A stretch of 64,000 bases of DNA from Sphingobacterium sp. ML3W. GTDB lineage: Bacteria; Bacteroidota; Bacteroidia; Sphingobacteriales; Sphingobacteriaceae. The stretch covers positions 3,224,001-3,288,000 of the forward strand of contig NZ_CP107036.1 of assembly GCF_029542085.1 (NCBI RefSeq). The letters run 5' to 3'. Shown in pieces: positions 42,802-52,309 of this stretch. The notes under the pieces were generated by a model that was not told where the DNA came from, made no database searches, and worked only from the letters and a program-made list of their open reading frames with translations. Position numbers and translations under genes: made by a program. The first letter of the stretch is position 1. The number at the start of each line of letters is the position of its first letter.

Positions 42802-43725
42802 ATGAACAATCAAGCCCAGAATGTTATCGATTCACCCAGCAACAATACCGTTTTCATGGTATGGAATTTTCAGGAAAATAAAGAGCTGAAACCGGTGTTT
42901 GAACGGATCTGTGCCCTGGTCGTCAATCTGAATAATTCGGCTCAGGTACGTTCTACTGGTATAAAAGCGAGTATCGTCATGGGGATCAGTTATCATGCCT
43001 GGAAAAAATTAGCATTACAGGAGCCATTACCAAAAGAATTGATTCCTTTTGAGCCTATCGTAGGTCAAAAACATGTCGCTGTTGCTACCCCAGGTGATCT
43101 CCATTTTCATATCCGAGCTGAAGAACAAAGCTATTGTATTGACATGGCAGCCGAAATTTCCGCTGCACTGGCAGTAGCTACTGATTGCAAGGAAGAAATC
43201 CACGGTTTTCGTTATTGGGATGGAAGAAGCATTCTAGGTTTTGTCGACGGCACCGAAAACCCGACAGGTGAAGACCGTCCTTTCTTTGGTATTATTGGAG
43301 ATGAAGATCAAGCCTATAAAGGGGGCAGCTATCTTTTTGTTCAAAAATACATTCATGACATGAACAGCTGGCGAGCCTTACCGGTATCCGAACAGGAAAA
43401 AGTTATTGGCCGAAGTAAAACCAATGATATTGAAATGGCGGATGAGGTAAAACCTACAAATTCGCATTCGGCCTTAGCCAATGTAGGCGATGATCTCAAA
43501 ATCGTCAGGGACAATATGCCTTTTGGTAATATCGCCAATAATCAAATGGGCACCTATTTTATTGCTTATGCCAGTAGATTTAGTACTGTGACACAAATGC
43601 TAAAGCGAATGTTTATCGGTGAGCCTGAAGGTAATTACGACCGTATTCTGGACTTTAGTACAGCCAAGAGTGGCACATTATATTTCTGCCCATCTATTGA
43701 TATGCTGAAAGATTTTGCCGGATAG
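42802..43725 (+). CDS. DyP-type heme peroxidase
   Basis: A 307-residue DyP peroxidase of the compact B/P type, no signal peptide. Catalytic Asp149 in the GxxDG motif (LGFVDGTENPTG), proximal heme ligand His222 in TNSHSAL, and distal Arg236 in IVRDNMPFG are all present. The enzyme oxidises dyes, lignin-like phenols or iron porphyrins with hydrogen peroxide in the cytoplasm. No encapsulin shell gene is nearby, and there is no obvious encapsulation tail. A DUF4180 gene follows 51 bp later. Confidence 0.94.
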   Translation: MNNQAQNVIDSPSNNTVFMVWNFQENKELKPVFERICALVVNLNNSAQVRSTGIKASIVMGISYHAWKKLALQEPLPKELIPFEPIVGQKHVAVATPGDLHFHIRAEEQSYCIDMAAEISAALAVATDCKEEIHGFRYWDGRSILGFVDGTENPTGEDRPFFGIIGDEDQAYKGGSYLFVQKYIHDMNSWRALPVSEQEKVIGRSKTNDIEMADEVKPTNSHSALANVGDDLKIVRDNMPFGNIANNQMGTYFIAYASRFSTVTQMLKRMFIGEPEGNYDRILDFSTAKSGTLYFCPSIDMLKDFAG

Positions 43726-43776
43726 AGCAATCTTTAGGGCTTAAAGACAATCATTACTACTCAATATATTACGACT

Positions 43777-44139
43777 ATGCAAATCGACGTTATCCAAGTA
43801 AACGATAGAAATATCGCTGAAGTAAAAGACACTGCTATCCTCATCAACAATCTCGATGATGGTTTACAGATCATGGTAGACTGTGGCGCACAGGAAGCAT
43901 ACAAAGCAATCTTATACCAAGAAAATATTTCGGCTGATTTTTTTGAACTCAAAACGAAGTTGGCGGGGGAAATTCTTCAAAAATATACGCAGTACGATTT
44001 TGACGTTGCTATTGTTGGTGACTTTTCCATTTATAATAGCAAAAGTTTGAATGATTTTATCTACGAAAGTAATAAAGGCCGTAAGATCAACTTTGTTGCT
44101 ACGCGGGACGAAGCCATTACTAGACTATCAAAGGGTTAA
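43777..44139 (+). CDS. DUF4180 domain protein
   Basis: A 120-residue protein with the DUF4180 pattern (DTAILINNLDDGLQIMVDCGAQEAYKAILYQENISADFFELKTKLAGEILQKYTQYDFDVAIVGDF and the final NFVATRDEAITRLS). It resembles a small flavodoxin/STAS-like alpha/beta fold; no function is established. It is co-directional with the DyP peroxidase, 51 bp downstream, and closed by a strong terminator, so co-expression is probable. Confidence 0.85.
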   Translation: MQIDVIQVNDRNIAEVKDTAILINNLDDGLQIMVDCGAQEAYKAILYQENISADFFELKTKLAGEILQKYTQYDFDVAIVGDFSIYNSKSLNDFIYESNKGRKINFVATRDEAITRLSKG

Positions 44140-44186
44140 CGGTGCAGCTCGATCCATTCAAGGCTGCCTGTCAACCTCCTTTCATA

Positions 44187-44222
44187 AAAAATAAGCGGCT
44201 AATAAAATAGCCGCTTATTTTT
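44187..44222. terminator. Bidirectional terminator
   Basis: A perfect 14-bp stem (44187-44200 with 44209-44222, core AAGCGGCT/AGCCGCTT) with an 8-nt loop, A-run and T-run. Shared by the DUF4180 gene and the convergent VOC gene, whose stop codon begins at its edge. Confidence 0.9.
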
Positions 44223-44671
44223 TATTCCTGCTGCAACCAATCCTCGTAAGACATTACCCCCAATTCTGGCCTCCCCTCGCCTTCCAATAGGGCAATAAAT
44301 TCCAATTGATTTCCATCTGGATCGTTAAAGTAAATTGCCAATGCCGGCATCCAGGCAAATACCATTGGTTTTTCTACACCATCTTTCAAAAAATTGTAAG
44401 GCTGCAAATCCCTTTCCTTGAGATAGTCTACTGCGTAATTCAAGATATCTTCTTTACTGGCTCTAAAAGCAAAATGCCGCGGTTGAAAATTTGCTTCCTC
44501 CTGCCAGAGTCCCAGCATATATTCCTTACCTGTACCGACCCACAAAAAAACGATAGGTCGATTGGGATCACGATGTGCAATCCGCAGACCAAGCACCTTC
44601 GTATAAAAATTGACAGACTCCTCCAGATTACGTACCTGGATATGCGTTTCATATAATCCTGCTATCTTCAT
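44222..44671 (-). CDS. VOC family protein
   Basis: About 149 residues from the ATG at 44671 (MKIAGLYETHIQV); an ATG at 44704 would add 11 residues. Two VOC half-modules with probable metal ligands His in ETHIQV, His in PRHFAF and Glu in NQLEFIALLEG. LGLRIAHRDPNRPIVFLWVG and IYFNDPDGNQLEF follow the glyoxalase/dioxygenase pattern. Substrate unknown. It is monocistronic. Confidence 0.88.
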   Translation of the reverse strand: MKIAGLYETHIQVRNLEESVNFYTKVLGLRIAHRDPNRPIVFLWVGTGKEYMLGLWQEEANFQPRHFAFRASKEDILNYAVDYLKERDLQPYNFLKDGVEKPMVFAWMPALAIYFNDPDGNQLEFIALLEGEGRPELGVMSYEDWLQQE

Positions 44672-44883
44672 TGTTTCAATAGTTAAATGTAATCCGGTTT
44701 CCATACATCATTCCAAACTTTTGATGGCATGAACCGATATATTTATTCCTCCATGACAATGTAAGTTAAATTTGTATCTCCCAATTGGCAAAATCAGAAA
44801 TAAGACAGAAAAATGATTATTTGGAGTCCAACTTTTGATTTAATAGAAAAACAACCTTATCTTGTGTAGAAGACACATTAGCC

Positions 44884-45375
44884 ATGTACAACACACTAGA
44901 ATTAAAAAAATACACAGCCGAAGATTTCGCTCTTTTTAGAGAACTTACCAAAGACGATGAGATCATGAAATATATTTCAGGCAAGGGATTGACAGCTGAG
45001 CAGGCCGAGAAAAAATTCGCTTCAATTCTCGAAATCAATACAGATCCATTATTGGGCTATTTTATGGTGATAGATTCCGATAGCCAATTATTTTTGGGCG
45101 ACTGCAAATTGGTCAACTATAGAAAAGATCCAACCGTCTTTGAGATCGGTTATTTGCTTAAACAGGAGTTTTGGCGTAAAGGTCTCGGTACCAAAATCTG
45201 TGAATCTCTGCTAGCCATGGCCAAAAGCATCGACGCCAATAAGGACGTGATCGGCATCATTGACCCAGATAATGCTGCCTCCAGACAATTACTGACAAAG
45301 TTTGGGTTTCAAAGCTACTTTGTTGGTATAGAAGATGAGGTTGCTACAGAAAAGCTTATTTTAAAACGCACATAA
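44884..45375 (+). CDS. GNAT family N-acetyltransferase (RimJ/RimL-like)
   Basis: A 163-residue GNAT enzyme with acetyl-CoA loop EIGYLLKQEFWRKGLGTKICESLL and the following IGIIDPDNAASRQLLTKFGFQSY segment, typical of the RimJ/RimL subgroup. Members acetylate protein N-termini, amino acids or small molecules. It is 38 bp upstream of the AraC regulator gene, possibly co-transcribed with it. Confidence 0.9.
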   Translation: MYNTLELKKYTAEDFALFRELTKDDEIMKYISGKGLTAEQAEKKFASILEINTDPLLGYFMVIDSDSQLFLGDCKLVNYRKDPTVFEIGYLLKQEFWRKGLGTKICESLLAMAKSIDANKDVIGIIDPDNAASRQLLTKFGFQSYFVGIEDEVATEKLILKRT

Positions 45376-45413
45376 CCTATTTTATCCAACCGAAAGAATA
45401 AGGTCTATTGCAC

Positions 45414-46325
45414 ATGACAATCCCCCCTATGAAGTTTAGTATCAAGATCAATCCAAATACACACGACAGCCTACAAGACACTTTATCTTTCTTTGGTGTA
45501 GATTGCAATCGCCCTTACTACATCTCATCCGGCAATCCCCTTTTCGAATACCCCAGAAATTCCTTCCGTATTGATTTTTACGCCATTTGCATTTGCACGG
45601 CCGGAACGATTACAGTAGAAATTGATAATCAAGAATATACACTAGCACAGCATAGCCTACTTGTTTCAGCTCCTTCCACTATCATCAAATTTACAGCGGT
45701 CAGCAAGGATTTCAGAATGAAACTACTTTTCTTTGACAAGTTGTTTCTGCTTAAAAACATTGCCAACCCATTTTTTATAGAAAAACTGGGACTATTCAAC
45801 AATGCAACATTCGCAATTATACCCGAGGCAGAAAAACTCGTCGGAAAATTATTAAGGCTCCTCGAATATTTAAGCGAGGTGACCCTCAGGGCGACACGTT
45901 TTACCCCCGACATTATTCGCACCATTATATTTAACCTGCTGCTAGAAATAGCCGATGTGCTCGCCGTGGAGGACCAACATGCAGTTGAAACAATTCAGGA
46001 GGCCAATAGCCTCTACTTTAAGTTTACGGATCTGGTACAGCAACACTGCAGCCAATCCAAAGATGTGAAATATTACGCCGATCGGTTATTTATTTCAAAC
46101 AAATACCTGATTAGTATTGTTAAGAAGGCATCTGGAAAGACGCCACATGAAATCATAGACGAAAATTTGCTCAAAGAAGCGTATGCCCTACTCGGAAATC
46201 CGGAGAAGACCATTTCCGACATCGCCTACGCCATAGGCTTCAATTCGATCTCTGCATTTGGCCGTTTTTTCAAAAAGTACTCCATGTTATCGCCTTCTGA
46301 ATATCGAAAAAGACAAAATATGTAA
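45414..46325 (+). CDS. AraC family transcriptional regulator
   Basis: About 303 residues from the ATG at 45414; a later ATG at 45429 and a TTG at 45408 are alternatives. N-terminal cupin-like sensor domain (FRIDFYAICICTAGTITVEIDNQEY) and a C-terminal double helix-turn-helix (about 205-300, ADRLFISNKYLISIVKKASGKTPHEIIDE and ISDIAYAIGFNSISAFGRFFKKYSMLSPSEYR). It lies 96 bp upstream of the oleate hydratase gene in the same direction, so a fatty-acid-responsive regulator is plausible. Confidence 0.92.
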   Translation: MTIPPMKFSIKINPNTHDSLQDTLSFFGVDCNRPYYISSGNPLFEYPRNSFRIDFYAICICTAGTITVEIDNQEYTLAQHSLLVSAPSTIIKFTAVSKDFRMKLLFFDKLFLLKNIANPFFIEKLGLFNNATFAIIPEAEKLVGKLLRLLEYLSEVTLRATRFTPDIIRTIIFNLLLEIADVLAVEDQHAVETIQEANSLYFKFTDLVQQHCSQSKDVKYYADRLFISNKYLISIVKKASGKTPHEIIDENLLKEAYALLGNPEKTISDIAYAIGFNSISAFGRFFKKYSMLSPSEYRKRQNM

Positions 46326-46421
46326 AAAAAGGAAATTCGGTAGAACAATAGCGAATTTGAGGGCATAAATGATCTAAGGAGTATAGCTAACTTTACTCAA
46401 GAATTAAAAACAATAAGAATC

Positions 46422-48362
46422 ATGAAAGAAATCACCTCAAAATTCGACAAAGTATTAAATGCATCTGCTGAATATGGAAATGTAAATCATGAACCGGATT
46501 CAAGCACAGAACAACAACGCAATACGCCCAAAAAGGCCATGCCTTTTTCAGATCAGATAGGAAATTACCAACGCAATAAAGGTATACCGAACAAATCCTA
46601 CAAGGACAGCAAAATCTATATTGTCGGTAGCGGGATTGCGGGTATGTCCGCAGCATACTATTTCATTCGTGATGGACATGTCCCCGCAGAAAATATCACC
46701 TTCCTGGAGCAGTTACATATCGAAGGCGGATCCTTGGATGGTGCCGGTAATGCGAAAGATGGTTATGTCATCCGTGGTGGACGTGAAATGGACATGACTT
46801 ATGAAAATCTATGGGATATGTTTCAGGATATTCCAGCATTGGAAATGCCAGCTCCTTACAGTGTGCTTGACGAATATAGATTGATCAACGACAACGATTC
46901 CAACTATTCAAAAGCACGGCTTATCCACAATCTTGGTGAAATCAAAGATTTTAGCAAATTTGGGTTGGCCAAAAAAGATCAACTTGCAATCATCAAACTC
47001 CTGTTGAAAAAGAAAGAAGAATTGGATGACCTGACGATTGAAGATTATTTCAGCGAATCTTTTCTAAGCAGTAATTTTTGGACCTTTTGGCGCACCATGT
47101 TCGCCTTTGAAAACTGGCATAGTTTATTGGAATTAAAGCTGTACATGCATCGCTTCCTTCATGCAATTGATGGATTAAACGACCTTTCTTCCCTTGTATT
47201 TCCTAAATACAATCAATATGACACCTTTGTCACCCCATTACGCAAGGTGTTACAAGACAAAGGTATTAAGATCCAGTTCAATGTGCTGGTCAAAGATCTT
47301 GACATCCAGAGCAATACTGAAGGAAAAACCGTTGAAGGCATCATTACCGAACAAAATGGCAAGGAAGTACGCATTCCACTTGGTCCAAATGACTTTGTGA
47401 TTGTCACGACCGGCTCAATGACTGAAGACACCTTCTATGGTGATAATACCAATGCACCGATCATCGGTATCGACAATAGCACAAGCGGACAAAGTGCCGG
47501 CTGGAAACTCTGGAAGAATTTGGCTGCTAAATCAGCTTTTTTCGGTAAACCAGAAAAATTCTGCAGCAACATTGAAAAGTCAGCCTGGGAATCTGCTACC
47601 CTGACCTGTAAACCCTCGGCTTTGATTGAAAAATTAAAGGGCTATTCGGTCAATGACCCCTATTCAGGAAAAACAGTCACCGGCGGTATTATCACAATTA
47701 CAGACTCCAACTGGTTGATGAGCTTTACCTGTAACAGACAGCCACACTTCCCCGGCCAGCCCGACGATGTCCTTGTACTTTGGGTTTATGCCCTATTTAT
47801 GGACAAACAAGGAAATTATATTAAAAAGACTATGCCCGAATGTACCGGAGATGAAATTTTGGCCGAACTATGTCATCATCTCGGAATCATTGATCAATTG
47901 GATGATGTCATCAAAAATACGATCGTCCGCACGACATTTATGCCCTATATCACCTCTATGTTTATGCCTCGTGCTAAAGGCGATCGCCCAAGAGTAGTTC
48001 CAAACGGCTGTAAAAATCTAGGTCTCGTTGGACAGTTCGTCGAAACCAACAACGATGTGGTATTTACCATGGAAAGCTCCGTCAGAACGGCACGTATAGC
48101 TGTGTACGAACTCTTGAATCTCAACAAGCAAGTACCTGATATCAATCCTTTACAATATGATATCCGTCATTTGTTGAAGGCCGCACGGACGCTCAATGAT
48201 GATAAGCCGTTCATAGGCGAAGGACTATTGCGTAAAATTCTGAAGGGGTCCTATTTTGAACATATTCTTCCCGGAGGAGATGAAGAAAGTGAAGATCACG
48301 AATCATTTTTGGCCGAGCAGTTCGGTAAATTCAAAGATTGGTTAAAAGGAATTAAAGGATAG
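46422..48362 (+). CDS. ohyA: Oleate hydratase (FAD-dependent)
   Basis: A 646-residue enzyme adding water to the cis-9 double bond of oleate to give 10-hydroxystearate. Rossmann FAD motif G69-S-G-I-A-G74, and both catalytic residues described for the Elizabethkingia meningoseptica enzyme, Glu122 ([14 protein letters not shown]) and Tyr241 (LKLYMHRF), fall at the same residue numbers. The rest, including [11 protein letters not shown] and the C-terminal [27 protein letters not shown], fits the family. Such enzymes detoxify host or environmental unsaturated fatty acids. Followed 47 bp later by a dehydrogenase gene. Confidence 0.96.
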   Translation: MKEITSKFDKVLNASAEYGNVNHEPDSSTEQQRNTPKKAMPFSDQIGNYQRNKGIPNKSYKDSKIYIVGSGIAGMSAAYYFIRDGHVPAENITFLEQLHIEGGSLDGAGNAKDGYVIRGGREMDMTYENLWDMFQDIPALEMPAPYSVLDEYRLINDNDSNYSKARLIHNLGEIKDFSKFGLAKKDQLAIIKLLLKKKEELDDLTIEDYFSESFLSSNFWTFWRTMFAFENWHSLLELKLYMHRFLHAIDGLNDLSSLVFPKYNQYDTFVTPLRKVLQDKGIKIQFNVLVKDLDIQSNTEGKTVEGIITEQNGKEVRIPLGPNDFVIVTTGSMTEDTFYGDNTNAPIIGIDNSTSGQSAGWKLWKNLAAKSAFFGKPEKFCSNIEKSAWESATLTCKPSALIEKLKGYSVNDPYSGKTVTGGIITITDSNWLMSFTCNRQPHFPGQPDDVLVLWVYALFMDKQGNYIKKTMPECTGDEILAELCHHLGIIDQLDDVIKNTIVRTTFMPYITSMFMPRAKGDRPRVVPNGCKNLGLVGQFVETNNDVVFTMESSVRTARIAVYELLNLNKQVPDINPLQYDIRHLLKAARTLNDDKPFIGEGLLRKILKGSYFEHILPGGDEESEDHESFLAEQFGKFKDWLKGIKG

Positions 48363-48409
48363 TTAGCCTCCTGGACAGGAAACAATTAAGTTTTATAAAA
48401 AAGAATAAC

Positions 48410-49306
48410 ATGAATTTTAAAAATATAACGATTGCAGGAAGTGGGGTGTTAGGCTATCAGATTGCTTTTCAGACCGCCTTCCATGGGTATCAGGTGACTG
48501 TGTACGATATCAATGAGGAAGTGCTCGAAAAGGCTAAATCCAAATTTGGGATGCTGGAGAAAGCTTTCCGACAAGATCTCCATGCAACAGATGAACAGCT
48601 GGAAGCGACATTCAAACGTTTATCCTATACATCGGATTTAGCGCAAGCAGTACAAGACAGTGACTTATTGATTGAAGCTGTCCCCGAAAATCCGGCCATT
48701 AAAATTGCTTTCTATAAGGAGCTCGCAAAGGTCGCCCCCGAGAAGACCATTTTTGCGACCAACTCTTCGACCCTGCTGCCCAGTCAGTTTGCGCAGGATA
48801 CGGAAAGACCATCAAAATTTCTGTCCCTGCATTTTGCAAATGAAATCTGGAAACATAATACAGCAGAGATCATGGGGCATCCCGGCACAGATCCCCAGAT
48901 ATTCGATGCAGTAGTTGATTTTGCGAAGTCAATCGGCATGGTGGCCCTTCCATTGAATAAAGAACAACCGGGTTATATCGTCAACTCCTTGTTGGTCCCT
49001 TTACTTTCGGCCGCTACAGACCTCTTGGTCAATGAAGTGGCAGACGTGGAGACGATAGATAAAACTTGGATGGTGGCAACAGGAGCACCTACAGGACCAT
49101 TCGGCATCTTAGATATCGTCGGGATCACCACCGCATACAACATCAACAAGATGTCCGCCGAGGCGACAAAAGACCCTCTAAAAATAAAGACTGTAGCGTA
49201 CCTCAAGGAACATTTTATTGATAAGAATAAATTGGGGGTTGCGACCGGAGAAGGGTTTTATACTTACCCCAATCCAGCCTATCAAGCTCCGGGCTTTTTG
49301 AAATAG
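48410..49306 (+). CDS. 3-hydroxyacyl-CoA dehydrogenase family protein
   Basis: A 298-residue two-domain protein: NAD-binding Rossmann fold with G10-S-G-V-L-G15, then IEAVPENPAIKIAFYKEL and NSSTLLPS, catalytic His141 in SLHFANEIWKHN, and C-terminal domain with GYIVNSLLVPLL and GEGFYTYPNPAY. Members act on hydroxyacyl-CoAs or free hydroxy acids. Position directly after oleate hydratase suggests oxidation of 10-hydroxystearate or its beta-oxidation products. Closed by a good terminator. Confidence 0.9.
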   Translation: MNFKNITIAGSGVLGYQIAFQTAFHGYQVTVYDINEEVLEKAKSKFGMLEKAFRQDLHATDEQLEATFKRLSYTSDLAQAVQDSDLLIEAVPENPAIKIAFYKELAKVAPEKTIFATNSSTLLPSQFAQDTERPSKFLSLHFANEIWKHNTAEIMGHPGTDPQIFDAVVDFAKSIGMVALPLNKEQPGYIVNSLLVPLLSAATDLLVNEVADVETIDKTWMVATGAPTGPFGILDIVGITTAYNINKMSAEATKDPLKIKTVAYLKEHFIDKNKLGVATGEGFYTYPNPAYQAPGFLK

Positions 49307-49328
49307 CAGGCACTTTAACAGCCTTAAT

Positions 49329-49374
49329 AGCAGATCGCCTATCCCTTCAAAAAGGATAGGCGGTCTTGCTTTTT
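49329..49374 (+). terminator. Terminator after the oleate hydratase locus
   Basis: Stem CGCCTATCC/GGATAGGCG (49336-49344, 49354-49362) extended outward by AGAT/GTCT and AGC/GCT with one bulge, 9-nt loop, followed by a T-run (49370-49374). Confidence 0.85.
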
Positions 49375-49389
49375 CAGCAAGAAGACAGG

Positions 49390-50529
49390 TTAATTCGCAT
49401 ATATCGCATTGAGCCAGCCAAAAACCGATTCATTTTGTCCACTTTCATCCATTGGTTTACGCAGTTTCATCTCCTCCAACAGGGCGTCAAATGCTTCTGC
49501 AATCCGAAGATCATCACGATTGCTAAATAAGGTGACAACAAGCTCTTTTCGTTTGTCTAAATAAACGATATTATGGAAGCCCGTTGATTCACCAGAATGG
49601 AAGAATACCGTATTTTGATCGAAAGGATAGATAAACCAGCCCAAATTGTAGGAAACGCCATCTTTTACCTGAAAGCGCTCTTTTTCCAACAAATCCCGTA
49701 TACCGGCCTGCTGAAAACGCTTATGAAGTAAAAAATTGGCCCATTGATGATATTCGATTGCCGATAAGTAGGCACCTCCATCGCCTTGCGTGGCACTGGT
49801 CACACTCTGATCTGCAAACACAAAGGCATCCTCCTTAGGATGATAGCCCAAAGCCCGATTGGGGATGTCCGCATCAGCCGTATAGATGGTTCCTTCCACA
49901 ATACCATTCGGCTGAAATAAATTCTTTTTCACAAAAGTTGTAAATGATTCCTTCGCCACCTGTTCCACAATCAATGCCAGTAGGCAATAACCTGTATTAC
50001 TATATCTGAATTGGCTCCCTATTGGGAAATAGAGCGTATCTGTCTGCCGGATATACTCCAGTACATCCTGATCTGACACTTGTGCTGTTCGATCTTCGGG
50101 TATCAATGCCTCATAGTCCATGATCCCCGATCGGTGCTGGAGTAATTGAGCAACGGTTATACCCCGCAGAGCCATCGGTAAATTATTAAAAAAAAGTCCT
50201 AATTGATCCGTTGGATGTAATTTCCCCTGGTCAAATAAGCTACAAATCGCCTGCGCTGTCACCTGCTTACTGACAGAAGCCATCCGAAAATGGGTCTTTT
50301 CCGTGATCTTTTGATTCGTTTTCAAATCTGCCATTCCTACTGCATATTGGTAACGGATCTCTCCGTGCTGACTGATTGCGACAACGATTCCCGGTTCATT
50401 TCCATTGGGATAATAGTTGGACAGGGTTTTATCGAATAAGGACTTATTGATTTTTTGTCCCATCGCACCGCATGTTACACACATAAAAAATAAGACGAGT
50501 TTTAGGTTCTTGATGTTAAAGTGCTGCAT
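49390..50529 (-). CDS. Serine hydrolase, beta-lactamase/esterase family (class C-like)
   Basis: A 379-residue protein with signal peptide (MQHFNIKNLKLVLFFMCVTCGAMG). Catalytic motifs: Ser85-Val-Ser-Lys88, Tyr176-Ser-Asn178 and His-Ser-Gly in FFHSGESTGFHN, the three conserved boxes of penicillin-binding-protein-like hydrolases. The class contains D-alanyl-D-alanine peptidases, AmpC beta-lactamases and esterases; the HSG variant of the KTG box leans toward esterase/peptidase rather than AmpC. Periplasmic. Divergent from the membrane protein gene at 50736. Confidence 0.9.
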   Translation of the reverse strand: MQHFNIKNLKLVLFFMCVTCGAMGQKINKSLFDKTLSNYYPNGNEPGIVVAISQHGEIRYQYAVGMADLKTNQKITEKTHFRMASVSKQVTAQAICSLFDQGKLHPTDQLGLFFNNLPMALRGITVAQLLQHRSGIMDYEALIPEDRTAQVSDQDVLEYIRQTDTLYFPIGSQFRYSNTGYCLLALIVEQVAKESFTTFVKKNLFQPNGIVEGTIYTADADIPNRALGYHPKEDAFVFADQSVTSATQGDGGAYLSAIEYHQWANFLLHKRFQQAGIRDLLEKERFQVKDGVSYNLGWFIYPFDQNTVFFHSGESTGFHNIVYLDKRKELVVTLFSNRDDLRIAEAFDALLEEMKLRKPMDESGQNESVFGWLNAIYAN

Positions 50530-50648
50530 TTCTATTTGTTTTTATGTCAAAAACATCGTTTTAACAGGTTTCAATTTACCCATTTTTTAGGCAATACTCA
50601 AATCTCCGTTTTAAGTTCCTACTTTTTCCAGTTTTCTATTTTTTCTTT

Positions 50649-50656
50649 TAAATTTG
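50649..50656 (+). promoter_or_regulatory. -7 promoter element for the gene at 50736
   Basis: TAAATTTG, exact TAnnTTTG, 79 nt before the ATG. The leader contains an ACAGCAG/CTGCTGT inverted repeat (50691-50697, 50704-50710). Confidence 0.4.
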
Positions 50657-50735
50657 CCATCCACCTTTATCTCAAAAGGTTTTTGTTAGGACAGCAGCCT
50701 ATCCTGCTGTTTCATTTGCTTAAATCACAACAACT

Positions 50736-51485
50736 ATGTTATTTATTTACAGTATCTACGACTTTGTACTAGCCGAAAAGACGGTGACAACGACCTTAAA
50801 GAATGAAAGTTCAGTCCGAACTTTTACTTTACAGATTATTACGCCTGCACGTAAATTCCTTGGCCTTCCCTTTGGTGGTGGTCTTGTCAAGATCTCACGG
50901 TTATATGATGAACGCGGCCAACTCATTCATGCCCGCAATTACTCCGACGAACTAAAAGCAGAGATCAAAACTTATAAAAAGGGATATCCGATCGCTTATT
51001 TTCAGTTATGGAAAGGTTTTATTTTCGTATTTGCGGCTATCTTGATCTGGGCCGCCATTTATGGCGTAAAAAACAAAATCGCTGGCCAACAACGTAAAAA
51101 TGAAAAGGAAAAATTATTCAGTAATCTACAGCATCTGGAAGCCGGCCAACTGTATGGTGTAACGTTTTTTACCAACAGCAGCGGTGGGAATATTAACGGA
51201 TTACCTTCGGGCTGGATAAAAATTAATAAGATTGTCGCTGACACGATATTCATTCAACGTTCCAAACAACTTGAAACAAGTAAAGCGCTTTTTGAGATGG
51301 ACAATATCAGTTCCATCAAACCGAAATCCGAAACAGATTGGGAAGAAAAAATAGAGCGGATGAACTATAAACTATTTCTGGAACAACTCAAAGAACCAAA
51401 TAAAAAAGGAGTGGACCTGCTTTATATCGGTCCTGATCACGATAACTATTCCGGCGTGATCTTCACCATCAAAGGCAGCGAATAA
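50736..51485 (+). CDS. Membrane-anchored hypothetical protein
   Basis: A 249-residue protein without signal peptide, with one clear transmembrane helix at about residues 88-108 (LWKGFIFVFAAILIWAAIYGV). The N-terminal part (LPFGGGLVKISRLYDERGQLIHARNYSDE) is beta-rich, and the C-terminal part (~110-249) is soluble with a LPSGWIKINKIVADTIFIQ segment. I recognise no family. It is alone between a divergent hydrolase and a convergent Crp-like gene. Confidence 0.65.
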   Translation: MLFIYSIYDFVLAEKTVTTTLKNESSVRTFTLQIITPARKFLGLPFGGGLVKISRLYDERGQLIHARNYSDELKAEIKTYKKGYPIAYFQLWKGFIFVFAAILIWAAIYGVKNKIAGQQRKNEKEKLFSNLQHLEAGQLYGVTFFTNSSGGNINGLPSGWIKINKIVADTIFIQRSKQLETSKALFEMDNISSIKPKSETDWEEKIERMNYKLFLEQLKEPNKKGVDLLYIGPDHDNYSGVIFTIKGSE

Positions 51486-51496
51486 TACAGGCATTC

Positions 51497-51537
51497 ATCC
51501 AGTCTTCTGAACAACATCTATTCTCAGAAGATTGGAT
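51497..51537. terminator. Bidirectional terminator
   Basis: A 14-bp stem ATCCAGTCTTCTGA/TCAGAAGATTGGAT (51497-51510, 51524-51537; one G-U pair), 13-nt loop, followed on the plus strand by a T-run. Between two convergent genes. Confidence 0.75.
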
Positions 51538-51552
51538 AAACTTTTTCCATAA

Positions 51553-52116
51553 TTACAGTAATTTCTTGAGCTCCCGATTGAGGCTCCTGACCGAAATACC
51601 GAGGTAAGCAGCCATATCTTCTTTCTTTATCGCAATATCCTGTTGGGATTGGATTTCCAATAAACGGTGTAAACTATGCTCCAGACTGTATAACTGCTGG
51701 TAAGATGCCCGGCTCGAAGTATGCACAATACGTTGCGCCATCACATCCAGCAACATATTGCTCCAGGTAATGTCCCTTTCCAATAGCTCCCTAAAATACG
51801 CTTTGGAAAATGCATAGACCATCACATCGGTCATGGCCTGTATGCTACATAGACTGGAAATATGACGAATGCTTTCGATCTCCCCAACGATTTCCCCGAC
51901 CGAAAGAAATTCCACGATATACTCCTTGTCATTGGCCTCGGTAAAATAACACTTGATTATTCCTTCACTGATAACCATGACCTTGGTGGATGCTGTACCC
52001 TGATCATATAAGTTTTGCCCCTTGGTATACTTTCTCAGCACGATATCATCCTGACGCGATTGCTGCGCGTAAAGTGTTGTTGTGCGATCCAAAAATGAGT
52101 GATTTGTTCTTAACAT
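51553..52116 (-). CDS. Crp/Fnr-type regulator
   Basis: About 187 residues from the ATG at 52116 (a TTG at 52131 is weaker). Beta-roll effector domain (DIVLRKYTKGQNLYDQGTASTKVMVISEGIIKCYF) and a C-terminal winged helix (IAIKKEDMAAYLGISVRSLNRELKKLL). It lacks Fnr cysteines. The recognition helix differs from that of the Crp-like protein at 28766, so the two do not share a target. Divergent from the HAD gene at 52310. Confidence 0.9.
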   Translation of the reverse strand: MLRTNHSFLDRTTTLYAQQSRQDDIVLRKYTKGQNLYDQGTASTKVMVISEGIIKCYFTEANDKEYIVEFLSVGEIVGEIESIRHISSLCSIQAMTDVMVYAFSKAYFRELLERDITWSNMLLDVMAQRIVHTSSRASYQQLYSLEHSLHRLLEIQSQQDIAIKKEDMAAYLGISVRSLNRELKKLL

Positions 52117-52309
52117 AAAGATCCGGGACAAATGTCCTTTTAATAATGATTTCCTTTTGAGAAATTAGCTTTATAAAAATACAAAAGTAGATTTAAAAAC
52201 AGCATGAATTATTCAAGACGAGTCTTCTATACGAGCGGGTATTGTTAAACATGAATAACCGATCGGAGCGAGCTCATGAAGACCATTGAAAACAATTGAT
52301 GAACAACTA

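Noticed and set aside
42802..44139. DyP peroxidase as cargo of an encapsulin compartment.
   Set aside because: No encapsulin shell gene in the window and no recognisable C-terminal cargo tail.
52276..52299. Seven-codon open frame (MKTIENN) before the HAD gene as a regulatory leader peptide.
   Set aside because: No attenuator hairpin or codon pattern supports translation control.
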